Assembly (NCBI GenBank): GCA_040222455.1
Contig: JAVKDD010000025.1
Span: 124,001-188,000 of the forward strand
DNA from: RHLJ01 sp040222455
GTDB lineage: Bacteria > Bacteroidota > Rhodothermia > Balneolales > Balneolaceae
Reading direction: 5' to 3'
DNA length: 64,000 bases
Shown: piece after piece, positions 17,777-26,177 of the stretch
Position numbering within the stretch: the stretch's first letter is position 1
Layout of the letters: the number at the start of each line of letters is the position of its first letter
Translations under genes and position numbers: made by a program
The notes under the pieces: generated by a model
Databases searched by the model: none
Told to the model about the DNA's origin: nothing
The model's input: only the letters and a program-made list of their open reading frames with translations

Positions 17777-20050
17777 ATGAAATCATATAAAAAGATACAA
17801 ACGTTTATTTTATCGTTGTGTTTGATGATTTTGGGAATCACTCCCTTATCACATGCACAATCTACATTTGAAGCAATCCTTAGTGGTAGCAATGAAGCTC
17901 CACCAATTACAACCACTGCGAATGGTTCAATCTCAGCAACTTTAAATGGATCTGAACTTGTAGTTGAAGGATCTTTCGAAGGACTTACTGGCGATTACGC
18001 CGCTTCTCACGTTCATAGTGCAATGGCTGGAACTTCTGGGGGAGTTGTAGTAGCATTAAGTCCTACTGTTGATTCGGATAACCGTGGTGGTACTTTTGAA
18101 GGTGCTAATAATACTTTTACACTTACTGCAGAACAAGTTGCTACTCTTGAAGCACAAGGAATGTATATAAACATACACTCTTCAACTTTTGGATCTGGTG
18201 AGCTAAGAGGACAAATTGTGCCTGAAGCTGATACACACTTTCGAGCTAACTTTTCTGGTGCATTTGAATTTCCAGTTGCTAAAACAATGGCAAGTGGTGG
18301 CGCTGTGCTCCAACTAAAAGGCGATTCATTAATTATTTCTGGCTCATTTAATAATTTAACGGATGAGTTTGATGTTGCCGTAGCTGGCGGTTCTCATTTA
18401 CATATTGGTCCTGCTGGCAGAACCGGTGGAATTGCAATTGAACTTGTACCAACACTTGAATCAGACAATTTATCTGGTGTGTACCACGCATCTGAAAATC
18501 GTTTCGAACTTACTGCAGAACAAAAAACTGCATTGTTGAACAGAGATTTTTATTTCAATTTACATACAAAAGCTTTTCCAGCAGGCGAACTTAGAGGACA
18601 AGTTGTACCTCAATCAACAGCAACCTTTTTTGCTCGACTATCTGGAACGGCGGAAGTTCCATCTATCGAAACTTCTGCAATTGGAGCAATTGTACTAGAG
18701 CTTCACAGAGATACTCTTGTAGTTACTGGTTCTTTTGGAAACTTAAGTGGTTCATTTGATGCAACTATAGCGGGTGGATCTCACCTTCATATTGGGCATG
18801 CTGGTGAAAATGGCGGTATCGCCGTTCAACTTGACGCCGAAGTTGGAATTGACCTTTCAGGTGGAGTATACCTTCCTGAAGAAAATAAATATGTACTTAC
18901 TCCAGAACAAATTGAAGCACTTCTAAACCGTGAGATGTATTTAAATATTCATACTCTGGCTTTTGCAAGTGGGGAATTAAGAGGACAAGTTCTTGGTGAA
19001 GCAGCCGCATATTTCAGAACTAATTTATCTGGAATACATGAGGTACAACCTATAATAACACCTGCTTTTGGAGCGATTAATATTGAGCTAAGTAGTAATA
19101 ATAATGCGATTGTAACTGGTGGTTTTTCTGGACTAACTGGTAATTTTGATGCAACTATTGCTGGTGGTGCGCATTTACACGCAGGATCGGTAACTAGTAA
19201 TGGTAGTATTGCTGCAAATCTATTCACAACAGTTGATCAAGATACAGCTGGTTTTTATGAAGCAAATATGAACACAATATCACTTACTTCAGAGCAAGCT
19301 GCTACATTGATGGCAGAAGGTATGTATGCGAATATTCATACTACATCTTATGCTTCTGGTGAATTAAGAGGTCAGTTATTATTCGGTAATAATACATTCC
19401 CAAACCCAGCAGAACTAACAGCACCAGCTAATGATGCTTCTTTAACCCTAGCAGGAGATGCAAGTATTCTTTTTGAGGCAACATGGGATGAAGGCTCAGA
19501 CATAGATAATAATGAAGTCACATATATCTGGCAGTTATCAAGAGATGTTGCGTTTACCGATTTATTGGTGAATACCAACGTTGGTTTGGAGACTTCGTTT
19601 TCTGCCGACTTTGGAACTTTGGCCACAATTTTTGATGAGGCTGGAATTGAAGTAGAAACTACCGCAAATCTTTACCATAGAGTAATTACAAGTGATGGTA
19701 GTAATGAAAAAGCAAGTGAGCCAAGAACCGCTAATATAGAACGCGGGCAGGTAACGCCTAATGAAGAAGAATTCGATACCCAGCCATTAACATTTGGATT
19801 AGATCAAAATTATCCAAATCCGTTTAACCCTTCAACAAGTATTTCATTCACATTAAGTGAAACAGGAAATGCTAGTTTGAAAATATATAATATGCTGGGA
19901 CAAGAAATAGCCACTTTGACAAATTCACGCCTTACTGCGGGTTCTTATACCTTTAGTTTTGATGCTAGTCAACTTTCATCTGGTATGTATATCTATCAAT
20001 TAAGAGCGGAAAACCAAACAGTAACAAAGAGAATGACACTTATTAAATAA
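17777..20050 (+). CDS. Secreted four-repeat CHRD-domain protein with type IX-like sorting domain
   Basis: 757 residues with a signal peptide ending SHAQS. Four tandem CHRD domains occupy roughly 30-150, 155-275, 280-400 and 405-530; each has an A-x-H-(V/L)-H core and ends with a NIHT-x-x-(F/Y)-x-(S/A)GELRGQ motif. A fibronectin-like segment follows (FEATWDEGSDIDNNEVTYIW). The C-terminal domain from about 672 begins LDQNYPNPFNPSTSISF and ends KRMTLIK, the type used for surface sorting in this superphylum. CHRD domains bind or sense unknown ligands in bacteria. Its promoter resembles that of the adjacent ECF sigma gene, so it is probably the main regulon output. Confidence 0.9.
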   Translation: MKSYKKIQTFILSLCLMILGITPLSHAQSTFEAILSGSNEAPPITTTANGSISATLNGSELVVEGSFEGLTGDYAASHVHSAMAGTSGGVVVALSPTVDSDNRGGTFEGANNTFTLTAEQVATLEAQGMYINIHSSTFGSGELRGQIVPEADTHFRANFSGAFEFPVAKTMASGGAVLQLKGDSLIISGSFNNLTDEFDVAVAGGSHLHIGPAGRTGGIAIELVPTLESDNLSGVYHASENRFELTAEQKTALLNRDFYFNLHTKAFPAGELRGQVVPQSTATFFARLSGTAEVPSIETSAIGAIVLELHRDTLVVTGSFGNLSGSFDATIAGGSHLHIGHAGENGGIAVQLDAEVGIDLSGGVYLPEENKYVLTPEQIEALLNREMYLNIHTLAFASGELRGQVLGEAAAYFRTNLSGIHEVQPIITPAFGAINIELSSNNNAIVTGGFSGLTGNFDATIAGGAHLHAGSVTSNGSIAANLFTTVDQDTAGFYEANMNTISLTSEQAATLMAEGMYANIHTTSYASGELRGQLLFGNNTFPNPAELTAPANDASLTLAGDASILFEATWDEGSDIDNNEVTYIWQLSRDVAFTDLLVNTNVGLETSFSADFGTLATIFDEAGIEVETTANLYHRVITSDGSNEKASEPRTANIERGQVTPNEEEFDTQPLTFGLDQNYPNPFNPSTSISFTLSETGNASLKIYNMLGQEIATLTNSRLTAGSYTFSFDASQLSSGMYIYQLRAENQTVTKRMTLIK

Positions 20051-20070
20051 CTCATTCGTTGAAAAATTTA

Positions 20071-20104
20071 AAGGCTGTTCCACATTTGAAGAACAGCCTT
20101 TTTT
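20071..20104 (+). terminator. Terminator after the CHRD gene
   Basis: AAGGCTGTTC (20071-20080) and GAACAGCCTT (20091-20100) form a perfect 10-bp stem with a 10-nt loop and a T tail. Confidence 0.85.
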
Positions 20105-20137
20105 ATAAAAATCAATCCATCTAATTCATTACATCGT

Positions 20138-20176
20138 ACTAACTTATATAGATAATTCATATCTATATAAGTTAGT
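20138..20176. repeat. Perfect 16-bp inverted repeat between two terminators
   Basis: The arms are 20138-20153 and 20161-20176, an exact reverse-complement match with a 7-nt loop (AATTCAT). The arms are very AT-rich (ACTAACTTATATAGAT). A second terminator hairpin follows at 20193-20224 although no gene lies between it and the CHRD terminator. The pair could be a small two-hairpin RNA, or an operator plus a spare terminator. Confidence 0.6.
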
Positions 20177-20192
20177 TAAGTGAAAGAGACCA

Positions 20193-20224
20193 AGAGCTGC
20201 TCCTGATTAAGAGCAGCTCTTTTT
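20193..20224 (+). terminator. Second plus-strand terminator with no gene before it
   Basis: AGAGCTGCTC (20193-20202) and GAGCAGCTCT (20211-20220) make a perfect 10-bp stem with an 8-nt loop and TTTT. It may back up the CHRD terminator or end a short RNA starting near 20130. Confidence 0.75.
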
Positions 20225-20239
20225 ATTAAAACTCTGTAC

Positions 20240-20269
20240 AAAAAAAGGCGCTTTTGAGAAAGCGCCTTT
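20240..20269 (-). terminator. Terminator of the DUF4412 gene
   Basis: GGCGCTTT (20247-20254), loop TGAG, AAAGCGCC (20259-20266). The A-run at 20240-20246 becomes a T-run on the minus strand, directly downstream of the gene that ends at 20296. Confidence 0.8.
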
Positions 20270-20295
20270 AAAATTTTTACTATCTAAACTATAAA

Positions 20296-21048
20296 TCAGT
20301 TTCCCATCATCATGCTAAATATCATTTCCTGAAGACCTATCAAATTTACTCCAGAAGGAATTTCAACCATAGCTTTAGCGATGCTTGATTTATTAACATT
20401 GGTAACTTCCATAACCGTTTTTGTAGATCCATTTTCATGTACCTGAACCAACATTGGGAAGTTTTTAGATTTAAACTCTTGAGTTAATCTAGATGAAGAG
20501 TTTCTCATATTATCTGGTACATTTTTCCAAGGCTCGGCTAGCATTCCCCAATTGATATCAATACCAGATGTTAACCAAATAGAAAGTGAACTTTCGTTTT
20601 CATTACTTTCAATTAAAAGCTCGGTACACTCGTAACCTTGAATATTTCGAGTTTTGTTGGTGTAATTAAATTCGGTGTCTGAGTCAATACTAGCACCTTC
20701 TTCTTCATCTCCCCCCATCATTCCTGCCATTTGAAAAAAGCCTTCTAATTCTTCTTTAGTAAACTGAAGTGCTTTATTCTCACCCATCATCACTATAAAA
20801 TCTTTTTTATCGTTTCTAATGAGTAATCCTGATGCATCAATGCCGTCCATCACACTCATAGATTGATCCCCTTTCAAGATAATTCTACTGGATGTAGTAT
20901 ATAGGTTAAGTTCGCTCGTTTGGGAAACCCCGTTATTCTCCCCATACGTTTTCATGGTTATTTGTCCCTCAAATTGAGCATAAATTGAAGTAGGAGTAGC
21001 TATTAAGGCTACTAAAATTAAACTGAATAGTATCTTTTTCATATTCAT
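20296..21048 (-). CDS. Secreted DUF4412-type protein
   Basis: 250 residues with a signal peptide (ILFSLILVALIATPTSIYAQ). The mature start FEGQITMKTYGEN, central NYTNKTRNIQGYECTELLI and later VMEVTNVNKSSIAKAMVEIP match the general pattern of DUF4412 proteins, which have a LolA-like beta fold. A methionine-rich patch (FFQMAGMMGGDEEEGA) sits mid-protein and the C-terminus is EMIFSMMMGN. Function unknown. An alternative start two codons downstream is equally good. Confidence 0.75.
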   Translation of the reverse strand: MNMKKILFSLILVALIATPTSIYAQFEGQITMKTYGENNGVSQTSELNLYTTSSRIILKGDQSMSVMDGIDASGLLIRNDKKDFIVMMGENKALQFTKEELEGFFQMAGMMGGDEEEGASIDSDTEFNYTNKTRNIQGYECTELLIESNENESSLSIWLTSGIDINWGMLAEPWKNVPDNMRNSSSRLTQEFKSKNFPMLVQVHENGSTKTVMEVTNVNKSSIAKAMVEIPSGVNLIGLQEMIFSMMMGN

Positions 21049-21114
21049 AAATCTCTAGTTTTGTTTATAAACTTCGGAAAGTAAACGAGTAAATGATAGT
21101 GTTGTTACATGAAT

Positions 21115-22245
21115 TTAGTCAAGTATTAAATCATCTAATCCAACATTCACTTTTTTGATCCAACCCCCAGCAACAACATCATCTCCTTCGTAACAAACAA
21201 CTGCCTGGCCGGGAGTAATTGCTTCACGTCCGGTTGGAAAGTGAACTCGAATTTCGTCATCACCCGTTTGAGTTATGGTTCCATGTGCACCGTCATCATT
21301 GTAGCGAATCGCCCCAATTATATCCATTTCCTCTTCTGGGATTTTATCGTACTTAATGAGATTTACTTCTTTAGCGATCAATGTTGAACTAATTAGATCT
21401 TTCTTTTCACCAATAGTAATAGTATTTGAGAATGGATTAATTTCAGTTACATAAACTGGTTTTCCCATTGGCAAATTTAATCCTCGGCGTTGACCAATGG
21501 TATAAAACGGATATCCTTCATGTTCACCTAGAATATTCCCGTCTTTATCAACGAATTTACCCCCACTTACTTTTTCTTTAAGTCCTGGAACCTTGTCTTT
21601 TAGAAATCTTCGGTAATCATCATCAGGCACAAAACAGATTTCATAAGAATCGGGCTTATTCGCCACATTTAATAATCCATGATCTTCTGCAATTTGGCGA
21701 ATTTCTGTTTTTGGATATTCTCCCAGTGGGAAAATAGTACGAGCTAAATGTTTTTGAGCAACGCCCCACAATGCATATGATTGATCTTTTTTGGGATCGT
21801 GACCACGTGAAATTACATGTCGTCCATTTTCCTCACGAACTTTCGCATAATGCCCTGTTGCGATGAAATCGCATCCTAAATTATCGGCTCTTTTAAGTAA
21901 TGCTGCCCATTTGATATGGGTATTACACAACACACACGGATTTGGAGTACGACCTTCCAAATAATCGCCCACAAAACGATCGATGACCCAATCGCCAAAC
22001 TCTTCTCTGATATCTACAATAAAGTGCTTAAAACCATGATTTACTGCGATATGGCGGGCATCATTCATGCTTTCTACCGTGCAACACCCAGTCTCTTTTC
22101 CATTATCTCCACCACTTCGGTGATAATCCCAGGTTTTCATCGTAATACCGATGACTTCATATCCTTGTTCTCTGAGCATTACCGCTGCTACGGAGGAATC
22201 TACACCTCCGCTCATTGCTACTAATACTCGTCCTTTTTTACTCAT
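21115..22245 (-). CDS. mnmA: tRNA-specific 2-thiouridylase
   Basis: 376 residues from the ATG at 22245 (MSKKGRVLVAMSGGVDSS), which best matches family length; an ATG 17 codons upstream at 22296 would give 393. The PP-loop SGGVDSS binds ATP. The two catalytic cysteines lie in NPCVLCNTHIKW and SYEICFVPDD. It introduces s2 at U34 of tRNA Lys, Glu and Gln, receiving sulfur from a relay. The DsrE-family protein encoded divergently is exported and so is unlikely to be its sulfur donor. No terminator is seen downstream. Confidence 0.95.
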   Translation of the reverse strand: MSKKGRVLVAMSGGVDSSVAAVMLREQGYEVIGITMKTWDYHRSGGDNGKETGCCTVESMNDARHIAVNHGFKHFIVDIREEFGDWVIDRFVGDYLEGRTPNPCVLCNTHIKWAALLKRADNLGCDFIATGHYAKVREENGRHVISRGHDPKKDQSYALWGVAQKHLARTIFPLGEYPKTEIRQIAEDHGLLNVANKPDSYEICFVPDDDYRRFLKDKVPGLKEKVSGGKFVDKDGNILGEHEGYPFYTIGQRRGLNLPMGKPVYVTEINPFSNTITIGEKKDLISSTLIAKEVNLIKYDKIPEEEMDIIGAIRYNDDGAHGTITQTGDDEIRVHFPTGREAITPGQAVVCYEGDDVVAGGWIKKVNVGLDDLILD

Positions 22246-22303
22246 GGTTTTGTTAGCTTCGTCTGCTTTGTATTTACGATTGAATCTACGAGACATTGAA
22301 TAA

Positions 22304-22376
22304 ATGAGAAATCTATTGAAAGACTCGTTACCAGATAGATTTTTAGATTTCTCTCATTGTTCGAAATAACAGAGAT
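22304..22376. repeat. Decayed palindromic intergenic element
   Basis: The 357 bp between mnmA and the DsrE gene hold no gene. GAGAAATCT (22306-22314) pairs with AGATTTCTC (22345-22353). The stretch continuing CTCATTGTTCGAAATAACAGAG resembles intergenic palindromic units commonly scattered in Bacteroidota genomes. I see nothing else in the gap except the presumed promoters. Confidence 0.35.
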
Positions 22377-22602
22377 TTTTTATCATTTTAAATCAATCAC
22401 AAAGATAAGGCTTTTTTTATAGAAGGACGATGTTGGTTAATCATTAATAGTGATTGCGTGGATAGAAAATTGCCTTATTGTAAAAGTTTTAATTCTGTTA
22501 CTTTTGATGCCCAATGTTAGGCTAGACTTTCTGTCGACTGTAAATCAGTTTAAACAATCTTATAATACCATGAATCTTTTTATCAATATTACTTAAATCC
22601 CT

Positions 22603-23136
22603 ATGAAATCTATTCTCCCTGTTCTGTTTATCATCTTTTTTACAATAGATCTTAATGCTCAAGAAGCTCAATTCCCAATCATTAAAAACTTTGGAGGGAT
22701 TTATGAAATTGAAAATGCTATTAACCCTGATCCAAGTTTGGAATATAAAATTGCAATCGATTTAAAAACACTTCAACGAGATAAAGAAAGTATCAATCCT
22801 GGATTAAACAATGTAGCACGAATGATAAACCTGCATGGACTTGGGGGAGTAAAACCAGCGAATTTAAAGGTAACGGCAGTTATTCACGGGGGAGCAACCG
22901 ATATTGTATTAGATAATAAGGCTTACCAGCAACGCTATGAATTGGATAATCCGAATCTGGAATTAATTGACGCGCTAAAATCCTCAGGAGTGGAATTCTA
23001 TGTTTGTGGACAATCGCTCTTATCCAGAGAATATTCTAGAGAAAGTGTAAATAATGAAATTAATGTAGGCTTATCGATGCTTACCGTATTTACTACTCAT
23101 TTGCATAAAGGCTATATACCGTTGGTTTTTGATTAG
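22603..23136 (+). CDS. Exported DsrE/DsrF-family protein
   Basis: 177 residues with a signal peptide (LPVLFIIFFTIDLNAQ). The domain has the alpha/beta DsrE pattern: KIAIDLKTL, LKVTAVIHGGATDIVLDN, LIDALKSSGVEFYVCGQSLL, and a C-terminal segment GLSMLTVFTTHLHKGYIPL. A single Cys in VCGQS sits where DsrE-like sulfur carriers keep theirs. Periplasmic members of this family are common and uncharacterised. Strand and promoter are divergent from mnmA. Confidence 0.8.
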   Translation: MKSILPVLFIIFFTIDLNAQEAQFPIIKNFGGIYEIENAINPDPSLEYKIAIDLKTLQRDKESINPGLNNVARMINLHGLGGVKPANLKVTAVIHGGATDIVLDNKAYQQRYELDNPNLELIDALKSSGVEFYVCGQSLLSREYSRESVNNEINVGLSMLTVFTTHLHKGYIPLVFD

Positions 23137-23184
23137 AAAAGCAGTTTATAAATGACTTTTGAATAGTTTTACTTCAAACGTGTA

Positions 23185-23685
23185 CTAAACCATATATAAA
23201 TATGGCTTCCAAGGATCCTGAACATTACCATTATAATCTCGAAAAAAAGTAATTGGAATAGGTCGGTAAGGTTTTGATAACAAAGACATATTTGCTTCTT
23301 TAGGAGTCAAACTCCCCTTCTTAACGTTACACTTTTCACAAGCCGTAGTTAGATTCTCCCAAGTATCACCGCCACCTCTGCTTTTTGGAAGAATATGATC
23401 GATGGTAAGTTTCGACTTCTTGCTACAATACTGACAGGTAAAACTATCGCGTCTCATAATATTTCGTCTAGAAAGCACCACTTTTGTATATGGAATTCGA
23501 ATGTAACTTCTCAGCCTTATTACGGATGGGTACTGATATGCATCTCTTGGCGTTCTTAATTCTTTTTCTGGGTCGTCGTGTAACAGTTCAGCTTTCTCCA
23601 AAAAAAGTAATTTCATAGAGCGTTGTACCGAGCAAATGCTCAACGGTTGGTAATCTTGATTGAGGACCAGTACGTTAGCGTTCAT
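23185..23685 (-). CDS. HNH endonuclease
   Basis: 166 residues. The HNH core is CQYCSKKSKLTIDHILPKS followed by GGGDTWENL and ACEKCNVKKG, giving two CxxC zinc pairs and the catalytic His in IDH. The N-terminus NVLVLNQDYQPLSICSVQRS is typical of a widespread single-domain subfamily often found alone in chromosomes. No cognate methylase or mobile element is adjacent, so a restriction role is unsupported. Confidence 0.88.
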   Translation of the reverse strand: MNANVLVLNQDYQPLSICSVQRSMKLLFLEKAELLHDDPEKELRTPRDAYQYPSVIRLRSYIRIPYTKVVLSRRNIMRRDSFTCQYCSKKSKLTIDHILPKSRGGGDTWENLTTACEKCNVKKGSLTPKEANMSLLSKPYRPIPITFFRDYNGNVQDPWKPYLYMV

Positions 23686-23754
23686 GTAGCAATCTCATTT
23701 TTGATTCTTTCTTGTCTGTAGAATTATTCTTTCTTGGAGAACGCAGAATAACAA

Positions 23755-23793
23755 TAATAAAAAAGGCGTACTCGCTTTTCGCAAGTACGCCTT
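23755..23793 (-). terminator. Terminator of the PiT-like gene
   Basis: AAGGCGTACT (23763-23772) pairs with AGTACGCCTT (23784-23793). The A-run ahead of it reads as a T-run on the minus strand. It lies 26 bp past the stop of the transporter gene. Confidence 0.8.
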
Positions 23794-23818
23794 AGTATGA
23801 AGTATTTTGTCTTCAATT

Positions 23819-24946
23819 TCAATAGCCTAATATGCTTAATATCTCATTCCGAACCTCGGCGTTAATTGATATTGCGAGAAGAATGGATACCAATAACCCA
23901 AATAAAGCATAAGAGAGATCTTTAAATATCATTTTAAGCACCTTTGGCATTGGTCTTCCCAAATTTACATTATCCATTATGCTCATTCCTAACTCTCGGC
24001 CTGCTAATAAACCTAAGAATACCCATGTTGTACTCATTGGAACAGTGCTAACTGTGAGTTTATACGTTAATAGAATAGCGTAAATAAAATCAATAATAGT
24101 GGCTGATCTAATATCTGTTACTCTCGATTTTTCAGTAACAATCCTCTGAATTTTATCTCCACGTAAGTAGAATAAAAGTCCTAATCCAAAGAATATGAAA
24201 AGTGCAAAGCCAAGAAATTGCCCAATCGAAAGGGAACGAGGTAAATACACAGCTACATTTGCAGCATCTTGCATAACCCAAACCCCCCACAAAGTTCCTG
24301 ATGTAATCCACTGAATGGGTAACCAAAATTTAGCGGGTTTACTTTTCGAAAATCTTTTTTCCAATGACTTTGTAACTACTAACCAGGTTATTAAACCAGC
24401 CGCTAACGCTAGCCCGTAGCCACTTAAGCTTTTACCAAGTACTGAAGCAATTGCCTCGGCATCTGTAGCAAAACAACTCAGTAACAAGAAAGTAGTTGAT
24501 ACCGGCATCCTCATTCGGGTAAGAATCAATAAGAAAATTGGGGCCGCTACCTGAAGAAAAGTAAAATTAGTTGGACTTTCGCTAAAGCCCTTAGAGGTAA
24601 GCCTTTGGTAGCTTACGTCACCGTCGAATATGATAAAACTAATGGTAACAACTACTAGAAATATACCCCCGATATATAACCACAAATGCCACCACTTCTT
24701 ATCCATGTTGGATGCAAGAAAGGTTCCAATTGTTTGAATACTATCATTGGCTATTGCCGAATATCCTGCAAAAAAGAACCCTACCCACATAGCAATTTGT
24801 GCGTATGGAAACGCAACACCCGCCATAAAAAAGAAAATAGCTATTAGCCCTAAAAAGACTCTTTCTTGTTTAACAATAGTGTAAAAACTATTCGGGATAA
24901 GCCGTTCAATAGGGCTTATATCTACTTCACGATTTTTTTTACTCAT
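23819..24946 (-). CDS. PiT-like (phosphate) transporter, divergent
   Basis: 375 residues with about nine membrane segments. Two inverted signature-like motifs suggest the PiT family: SAIANDSIQTIGT near residue 64 (compare GANDxxNxxG) and STVPMSTTWVFLGLLAGRE near 310 (compare PxSTTH). A tyrosine- and charge-poor core and a cytosolic loop (RGDKIQRIVTEKSRV) are also seen. PiT proteins couple inorganic phosphate uptake to protons or sodium. Divergence is strong, so other anions are possible. No PhoU-like partner lies nearby. Confidence 0.55.
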   Translation of the reverse strand: MSKKNREVDISPIERLIPNSFYTIVKQERVFLGLIAIFFFMAGVAFPYAQIAMWVGFFFAGYSAIANDSIQTIGTFLASNMDKKWWHLWLYIGGIFLVVVTISFIIFDGDVSYQRLTSKGFSESPTNFTFLQVAAPIFLLILTRMRMPVSTTFLLLSCFATDAEAIASVLGKSLSGYGLALAAGLITWLVVTKSLEKRFSKSKPAKFWLPIQWITSGTLWGVWVMQDAANVAVYLPRSLSIGQFLGFALFIFFGLGLLFYLRGDKIQRIVTEKSRVTDIRSATIIDFIYAILLTYKLTVSTVPMSTTWVFLGLLAGRELGMSIMDNVNLGRPMPKVLKMIFKDLSYALFGLLVSILLAISINAEVRNEILSILGY

Positions 24947-25133
24947 TATCGATTTATGGTGTGCTTTTTGATCGTAGAATGGTACCCTTTTAATATTAAT
25001 AAACTATTAAGTTAATGTGTCGAAGAGGTTAAGGAAACTATCCAGAATAATAACAGAGCTTTTCATTTGTAAATCTAAAACATGTGAGCAATTACTTAAG
25101 CATAGACTTAATCAAAAAAGGAATTTTTGGATT

Positions 25134-25832
25134 TCAGAAACTAATATCCGTTGTAAAAAGAAAAATGTGATTTGGGCCACTCAACTCTAAAAAATCATTA
25201 GTTCTGTGCTCCCCACCAAATTCTAAAACCAAATCATTATTCAATGTAATTCCATACCCTATAAATATGCGGTTATCTCCACTAAAATCATTCTCATCAA
25301 GAGAAAAAAGTACTTCATCTGAAGCTTTAAAATAATTTCCCGATTTATTTTTATGTGGAAACTTCATCGTTAATCTATAACGTCCTCTATTTGCAAAACC
25401 CTGGGTTCTCATTCTCTGTTCTAGCCTGATTCTATGGCTACTGTTAACGCCAAATACCGATCCCGACAAATCTAATTGCTCTGTTATACGATTCTCATGT
25501 AAGGGAGTGCTATTAAGTAATGAAGCTTGTCGATACAAATATCCACCTCCTATTTTTACCCCATTTTTCAATTTATAAGTAAAAAACAAAGAACTTTCAG
25601 CATGCTTTAATACATTAGTATTGTTGAAATTATTTAAGGAAGTAAATAATTCAGCTTTAAGTTTAAAAGATATTAAGTCTGTTTGATCCCAAGAATAGGT
25701 TACAGAAGGTCCCCAAATGCGCTCAGTGTTTTGAGAATTTACATCTTTAGCTAATACAAAAAAGAGCAGAGGAATTCCCAGATATCTTAATAGGTAAGAT
25801 ATTCGCTTAACGTTGTACGTTTCGACATCCAT
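25134..25832 (-). CDS. DUF2490-like outer-membrane beta-barrel protein
   Basis: 232 residues with an N-terminal hydrophobic export segment (LGIPLLFFVLAKDVNSQ). Alternating beta strands follow: LFFTYKLKNGVKIGGGYLY, HRIRLEQRMRTQGF, RYRLTMKFPHK, RIFIGYGITLNNDLVLEFGG, ending FLFTTDISF with a terminal Phe, which fits an outer-membrane barrel. The EQRMR core resembles DUF2490 proteins of Bacteroidota. Function unknown. A 9-bp palindrome lies 35 bp upstream of the start. Confidence 0.55.
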   Translation of the reverse strand: MDVETYNVKRISYLLRYLGIPLLFFVLAKDVNSQNTERIWGPSVTYSWDQTDLISFKLKAELFTSLNNFNNTNVLKHAESSLFFTYKLKNGVKIGGGYLYRQASLLNSTPLHENRITEQLDLSGSVFGVNSSHRIRLEQRMRTQGFANRGRYRLTMKFPHKNKSGNYFKASDEVLFSLDENDFSGDNRIFIGYGITLNNDLVLEFGGEHRTNDFLELSGPNHIFLFTTDISF

Positions 25833-25866
25833 ACTTCAGGTCTTTTAAATAAGTGCGAGGTGTTTA

Positions 25867-25889
25867 AAACTAAGTTTATGACTTAGTTT
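25867..25889. promoter_or_regulatory. Palindrome upstream of the DUF2490-like gene
   Basis: AAACTAAGT (25867-25875), spacer TTATG, ACTTAGTTT (25881-25889), a perfect 9-bp inverted repeat in the promoter region of the minus-strand gene starting at 25832. It has the form of an operator. No regulator is identified. Confidence 0.35.
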
Positions 25890-25979
25890 ATGCTGATCTA
25901 GAATTTCCTATAAAATCGCAGGTTTTTTTGAATAAAAAAACTGTCTAATTAATTTGGGCACAAACCCTAACATATTTTT

Positions 25980-26034
25980 CGTCTGAGCAAAGTGAAAAAA
26001 TCTCAGGCGTGTTCTTTAACACATTCTGTGTAAA
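25980..26034. repeat. Tandem hairpin element in the 345-bp gap
   Basis: CGTCTGAG (25980-25987) pairs with CTCAGGCG (26002-26009) with one G-T pair. It is followed by a second hairpin centred on CACA-TTC-TGTG (26020-26030), extended by flanking T/A pairs. The arrangement is like the double-hairpin REP-type units of Bacteroidota. Apart from this and the palindrome at 25867, I see only promoter sequence in the gap 25833-26177. Confidence 0.4.
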
Positions 26035-26177
26035 TCTATCTTGATTTAAATAAGTGAATTCCTTCTGAAAGCTTCAATTATAATTTAACAACATATTTCT
26101 TTTGTTCGTCCTTGAGAACTTGTTTCTGGAATCCAAAAAGTATAGTATATGAACCGAATATAAATGGGGATTAATAC

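Noticed and set aside
23185..23685. HNH protein as part of a defence system
   Set aside because: It stands alone with housekeeping neighbours and belongs to a common chromosomal subfamily; no methylase, helicase or toxin partner is present.
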